The notes under the pieces are model-generated. The model had not been told where the DNA came from. It did no database searches and was given only the letters and a program-made list of their open reading frames with translations. This document shows, in pieces, positions 59,401 to 64,000 of a DNA stretch of 64,000 nt; position 1 is the first letter of the stretch, and every line of letters starts with the position of its first letter. The translations under genes and the position numbers were made by a program. The stretch comes from Toxoplasma gondii ME49 (Eukaryota; Apicomplexa; Conoidasida; Eucoccidiorida; Sarcocystidae): contig NC_031480.1 of assembly GCF_000006565.2 (NCBI RefSeq), positions 2,577,529 to 2,641,528 on the forward strand, read 5' to 3'.

Positions 59401-62400
59401 GCTCTCGTGGAGGCGCTCGAAGAGGACGTCGAGAGACCCGAAGAACTCAGAGGGCCGCGCGATCGCGCAGCGACTTCCGCTTCACTCCCGACATGCTCGG
59501 CGGCGACAGAAGAGGACTCTGGTGGAAACCTCCAGACGCTCGAAACCGCAGAACCGCTCGAGACGCTCGAGGCAGCCGCGAAGGAGACGGCAGAGAGGCG
59601 GGCGGAGGACTCGGAGACGGAGGAGAACGGGGAAGATGTGGAGGCGACAGCTGCAGCGTTGATTCAGAACAGAACTCAGCGGCAGGTGCCGGTCACGCAG
59701 ATGGCTCTCGCGATTGGAAACGCGGTGAACTTGGAGGTCAACGCTCTGCGGTCTGAGAGCTTCTTTCGGGGCGCCGCTGGCGGGAGCTTATTTTCGGCGT
59801 CTTCTTCCTCGCGTCTGGTGCTCCCGCAGCCGCGACTCTTCCGCGAACACGAACTCCTGAAAAAGCGAGCAGAGGGAAAGACCCTCGACCCGCGCGAGTC
59901 CCGGGAACTCCAGCGTCTCCTCGCGACTCCCCACAGCCACCACGAGATATGGGATATCAAGAAGAAGCTGCAAGTTGGCGGCCTGCTGCTCGGCGTCCTT
60001 CTGAGACATGCCTTCGTCGAGGCCGACTACGCCGCAGCGAAACGCGAACTCGCCGAAGAGCTCCAGCAGAAAGAGCGCGAAAAAGAACTCATTCGACGCG
60101 CCAAGGAAAAACGACAACACGGAGAGGCGGAACGCGAAAACGTCAAACGACCCGCGAGGCCTGCGGAGTGTACAGACACCCTCGAAGCGGTGCGGGCCAC
60201 GGAGTGTACAGACACCCCCGGGGTGCGTAGATCCACACAGATCGGGGAGGGCGTCCGTTTGCAGGGCAATTGTAGAGAAGGACGGGCGCAGTATTATGAC
60301 TCGTGGACGGGACAGACAGAGCTGTGTGGGGTTTTGAGGGAGAAGGAGATGAATGGCAATCGTCGAGAGCTTTGCATCTGCTCCTCCAGAAGCGGCGGGG
60401 ATCTCTGTAGCGGCGGAATCGGAGACAGAGTGCTCTAGATGAGAGCAGACAGATTCACAGAGACAACCTACTCTATACAGGAAGAAATGGGTGTAGCTAA
60501 AGGGCTATAGAGTGGACAGGCAGAGTTAAACGTATGTCGCATTATATGTTTGCACAAATATACATGTTTCATATGAGTCTGTTGCTGCATACGCACATCT
60601 TTATATGCACCATATTATTTAAAGTTTGTGGAGCGGCCACACCGGGTGAGCGGAGAGGGCAGCTCATTGATGCCAGCAGCTGGGCAGAAGTGATTCTGTG
60701 TGCCGAGGGCGTTTCGCGCCTCTTCTTCGTTTTATTCGCCCCGTTCTGCCTCTCTCTGCTTGTTAAGTTCCTTGTATATCTACGCAGCTCACTGCGTACT
60801 TAAAATCAGACCACAGGCGTTCACTCGTGGTGCTAGGAAGTCGGCGATCGCGTTCGTTCTTGGGGCGACGATTTTGTGTCCCCGCAGGTTTCCGAGGAAG
60901 GTGTCGAGGTCGCGACTCAACCTGGAGAGGTCCAGGGAACCCAGCCGAGCGAACAACGGAACAAACCGAAGCGGAAACGCGGGAGGCCAAAGCCTCTGTT
61001 CGGGACGGCGTTCGACTCTGAAGACTTCGCGCATCTCACTGTCTATCGGTCTAGGCGATCTTTCACAAAGGTCAGAGCAGCCTCTCACGCACACTCAAGG
61101 CACCAGTCGGCACTGCCTCTCCACCTTCGGTGCTCGCTCTGCCGCGTTCGGATTCTTCTCGAGATCACGCGCGTCGAGGTGCCTTTTTTAACAGAGTCGC
61201 GGATCTCAGCGAGTCAACGCGGAGCGCGTTTCTAGGCGTGGAGGTTTTGTCGGCTTTCAGTTTCGTGTTTCTGCATGTTCACAGAGTCAGTGAGGTGCTC
61301 AGGGGCGGTCGCGCCCTCTGTGAGAATCGGGGATTTGTTTCTTTGTCGGAGGCAGCAGTTGCCTTAGTCGAGAGACTCCGCGGCTCTGTTCGTCGACAGA
61401 CACCCCCGTGCGGGATTGGCTTCTCTCTTTCTGTGTGTGAAATGACGGCTGGTTCTCTCCTTCGAAGTCTCGCAGACTTCTAGACACTGAAAAGAACCGC
61501 TTTTCGGCGGTGCCTCGGAGTCTCTCTCTTCCGGGTGACTCAGCATTCCTTTTCTCCTGTCACGCGCGGCGCCTCCGTCTGACTGCGCAGCTGCTGCCTC
61601 AGCCTGGAGGCTTCTTTCTGTACCAGGACTGGCGTTCTACCGTTCTCTGTTTTGTCTCCTCCCGTCAGCTGTGTCGTCGATGCTGTTTCGTGCGTGAGCA
61701 ACCGCCACAGAAGAGGCTCGTTTCGTGTCTGCGCTTCTTCGAGTTCGCTGTCTTTCGTTAGCAGTCCTACGCGAGAGCATCCTGCGGTGTTTGTGTTTCA
61801 TTTTCTCAGGTTGAAGTCCCGGCCTTCTTTCATCGTGTCATCTACAATCCGAAGACGCAGAGGTTTCTTGGCGTCATTCAAATGCGTCGCGTCTGCTACT
61901 CACAGCTCGTCTCGGGTCAAAAACACACTTCTTTCTTCTCTCCTGGAAAGCAGCAGCCGTCTGGACACAGCACCTCGACCTCTTCTCCCTCCTCCTCCTC
62001 CCCCCTTTCTTCTGCTCCTGCCTCGTCTTCCTCGCCTTCCTCTTTCGCGCCGCCTTCTTCCTCTCCCTCGCCTTCTGCTTCCGGTGCTCCTCTTGCGCCG
62101 AGCAGTTTCCGGACGTTGCCGTCGCCGCCTTCGCAAGTCGCGTCGCCTTCCTTCTGGATTTTTCTCAAGTATTTGCCGATGGTCCTTCCTCCGCTGCCGT
62201 GGCAGGACTACTCGCGAGGGGCGTACCTGATGCTGCGGAATTCGTTCGTGCGTGCGGTCTCCTACGGCGAAGTCAAGTCGGCCGGTCGCGTGTCTCGAAA
62301 AGAAGAAGAAGAGCTCGAAGAGTCGGAAGAGCGCGAAGAGTGCGAAGCGCCGGACGAGAGCGGCGACTCTGCGTTTGCTGCGGACTCGAGTTCAGGCGCT

Positions 62401-64000
62401 GAGCCCCGCGAGAAAAAGAGGAAGGAAGCATGCGCAAAGCGAGAGAAGATCGCGTTCCTCGGAGGCGCGGGTCGAGTGAAGATGGCCCGAGACTTCCACG
62501 CCTACGACACAGCGTTGCCGCGGGCGGTGGTCTCCGCGCTTGGCTCTCAGGCCTGGCGCATCAACAAGGCTGTGCTCGGCGTGATGGAGGCTGTGTGGGA
62601 GCGCGGCTTGGAGGTCGGCCGGCTGCCCCCGCGAGACAGCGCAGGCCTCGAGGAAGAGATTTTCCAGCTTCGGCGAGTCGTGAGCAATCCTCGGAGCTCT
62701 GGCACATCGGCCGCAAGCATTCGCCTGCGCCACCTCCTTCAGCAGGCAGGGAAACTTCAGTCTGAGCGACCTTCCTTCCTGTTGAAGCTGCAAGTCGCGC
62801 GATGTTTCCAACACCTCGACGCAGTGTACTTTCCCCACAACATCGACTTCCGCGGCCGCTGCTACCCTCTCCCGCCGCATCTGAACCACATGGGCGACGA
62901 CATTTGTCGTTCGCTCCTCGTCTTTGCAGAGGCTAAACCGTTAGGGCCGCAAGGCCTCGGCTGGCTGAAAGTCCACATTGCGAATTTGTTTGGGGTGAAC
63001 AAGGTGAGTTTCGCGGAACGGCAAGCGTGGGTCGACGCGCGTCGGGAGCAACTGCTTCAAGTGGCCGAAGATCCTCTGAATCCCCGCAGTCTCCACCTGC
63101 TGGAACAGGAAGCAGACGATCCGTGGCAGGCTCTGAGTGCGCTCTTGGAGCTGAAGAAGGTCGTTGCTCACGGCGAGAAGAACAGCGCCCAGTTTCTGTC
63201 GGCCCTGCCCATCCACCAAGATGGCAGCTGCAACGGACTCCAGCATTACGCGGCGCTCGGCAGGGACAGACGCGGCGGCGAAGCGGTGAATCTGATTGGC
63301 GGCGAGAAGCCTCGCGATGTGTACTCGTTCGTCCTCGAAGTCGTGAAGCAACGGGTGCACGCAGACGCCGCCCGCGGCTCCGAAGGCTCAGGATGCAGCG
63401 GCGCTGCCCCTCCTCCTCCTGAGAGTCGCCTCGCGGCGCTCCTCATTGAGCACAACCTTCTGCAGAGAAAGGTGGTGAAGCAGACCGTGATGACGATTTG
63501 CTACGGCGTCACAGCGATCGGCGCCCGCGACCAGGTCACGCGGCAACTGGAAGACCTGATAGGGGAGACGGTGGACGAGGCGACGCTCAAGAGTCTCGGC
63601 GGCTATCTGTCCCGCGTGGTTCTCTCTTCGATCGGCGAGGTTTTCCAGAGCGCGATGAGGCTGAAGAAGTGGCTTGACGAAGTATCCAAGACGCTCAATC
63701 GCCTCGGCCTCCCTGTCGCGTGGATGCTTCCCCTCATCCACTTCGGCGCCGAACAGCCGTACCGGTCGGGGAAGGCCATGGAGGTACGCACGGTGTTTCA
63801 GACGCACATCGTGAGAGTTGCGGGCGACGACACACCCACGAGTGCCTCAAAGCAACGTCTCGGCTTTCCGCCGAACTTCATCCACTCCCTGGACGCCACC
63901 CACATGATGCTCACAGCTCGCAGGTGTCTTCTGCGCGACCCGCCGCCTCTCGTGCCGCCTGCGTTCTCGCAGTCAGTTGGAGGTGTCGAGACCGCCTGGG
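56422..64000 (+). CDS. RPOTM: Mitochondrial RNA polymerase, T7-phage type (3' end beyond window)
   Basis: Single-subunit polymerase that transcribes the mitochondrial genome. Exons are 56422..60222, 60888..61070 and 61810 to the window edge, all phase 0; at least 2,057 residues are encoded, against about 1,230 in the human enzyme. The Arg/Ser-rich start (MSRRASILLSFSVFSLLKK) fits a presequence; later in-frame ATGs also exist. The N-terminal domain includes VWARMLEEMEQQKSFL and ELLKKRAEGKTLDPRESREL. Exon 3 opens with the VPAFFHRVIYN block and LPMVLPPLPW, then NIDFRGRCYPLPPHLNHMG. Motif A is LPIHQDGSCNGLQHYAALGR (metal-binding Asp codon 63220-63222). Motif B is RKVVKQTVMTICYGVT near 63465-63512. 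The FPPNFIHSLDATHMM segment lies near 63865-63910. Motif C, with the second catalytic Asp in 'HD', must lie to the right of the window. Ser-rich insertions, a 24-bp coding minisatellite and several inverted-repeat copies interrupt the N-terminal part. Confidence 0.95.
57724..57737. repeat. Dispersed inverted repeat, first copy in RNA polymerase exon 1
   Basis: Perfect arms around ACAT, translated as GVHTP. A flanking A and T extend it to 16 bp. Confidence 0.8.
58306..58319. repeat. Dispersed inverted repeat, second copy in RNA polymerase exon 1
   Basis: Same sequence core and same peptide (GVHTP) as the copy 582 bases upstream, in an otherwise unrelated sequence context. Confidence 0.8.
58622..58693 (+). 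repeat. Coding minisatellite in the RNA polymerase gene
   Basis: Three near-identical 24-bp units, in frame, encode Ser-rich blocks ending in Leu-Leu (SSPSSSLL type). Confidence 0.88.
60166..60217 (+). repeat. Direct repeat of GGAGTGTACAGACACCC in RNA polymerase exon 1
   Basis: Two nearly identical copies, 36 bases apart (12 codons), near the end of exon 1. Each encodes ECTDT. They are one- or two-mismatch relatives of the dispersed inverted repeat seen elsewhere in the window. Confidence 0.8.

Overview
The window is nuclear DNA from an apicomplexan, most likely a tissue-cyst coccidian of the Toxoplasma/Neospora/Hammondia group. The signs are intron-rich genes with GTGAG/GTAAG donors and CAG acceptors, long serine-rich low-complexity insertions inside otherwise conserved proteins, GC-balanced exons with polypyrimidine-rich introns, abundant (TA)n microsatellites confined to introns and intergenic DNA, and protein families with eukaryotic relatives. 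I do not try to separate the genera. Exon boundaries below come from reading splice sites, reading phase and homology by eye. In most genes all phases close into one open frame.

Layout: 1-3.7 kb shows no supported gene. 3.7-6.2 kb (minus) is a three-exon gene of unknown function. 7.5-10.0 kb (plus) is the mitochondrial ribosomal protein mL49 (Img2 family). 12.1-15.2 kb (minus) is a very large ABHD17-type serine hydrolase, a candidate depalmitoylase. 18.6-23.7 kb (plus) is Spartan/SPRTN, the DNA-protein crosslink protease. 28.1-30.8 kb (plus) is a single-exon protein that resembles Mediator subunit 17. 34.4-47.7 kb (plus) is UPF2, the nonsense-mediated decay scaffold, in about 19 exons including a 24-nt microexon. 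49.8-55.8 kb (minus) is a nine-exon helical-repeat protein of the heptatricopeptide type. 56.4 kb to the window edge (plus) is the T7-like mitochondrial RNA polymerase, cut off before its last catalytic motif.

Three of the eight genes (mL49, the polymerase and probably the helical-repeat protein) serve mitochondrial gene expression. The last two are divergent neighbours with start codons about 590 bp apart. Three others act on nuclear nucleic acid (SPRTN, MED17-like, UPF2). There are no tRNAs, rRNAs, CRISPR arrays or mobile-element genes that I can support.

The strongest unexplained signal is a 14-bp inverted repeat, GGTGT-N4-ACACC. It occurs eight times without mismatch, five times inside coding exons of four different genes, plus several one- or two-mismatch copies. 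About 0.06 perfect copies would be expected by chance.
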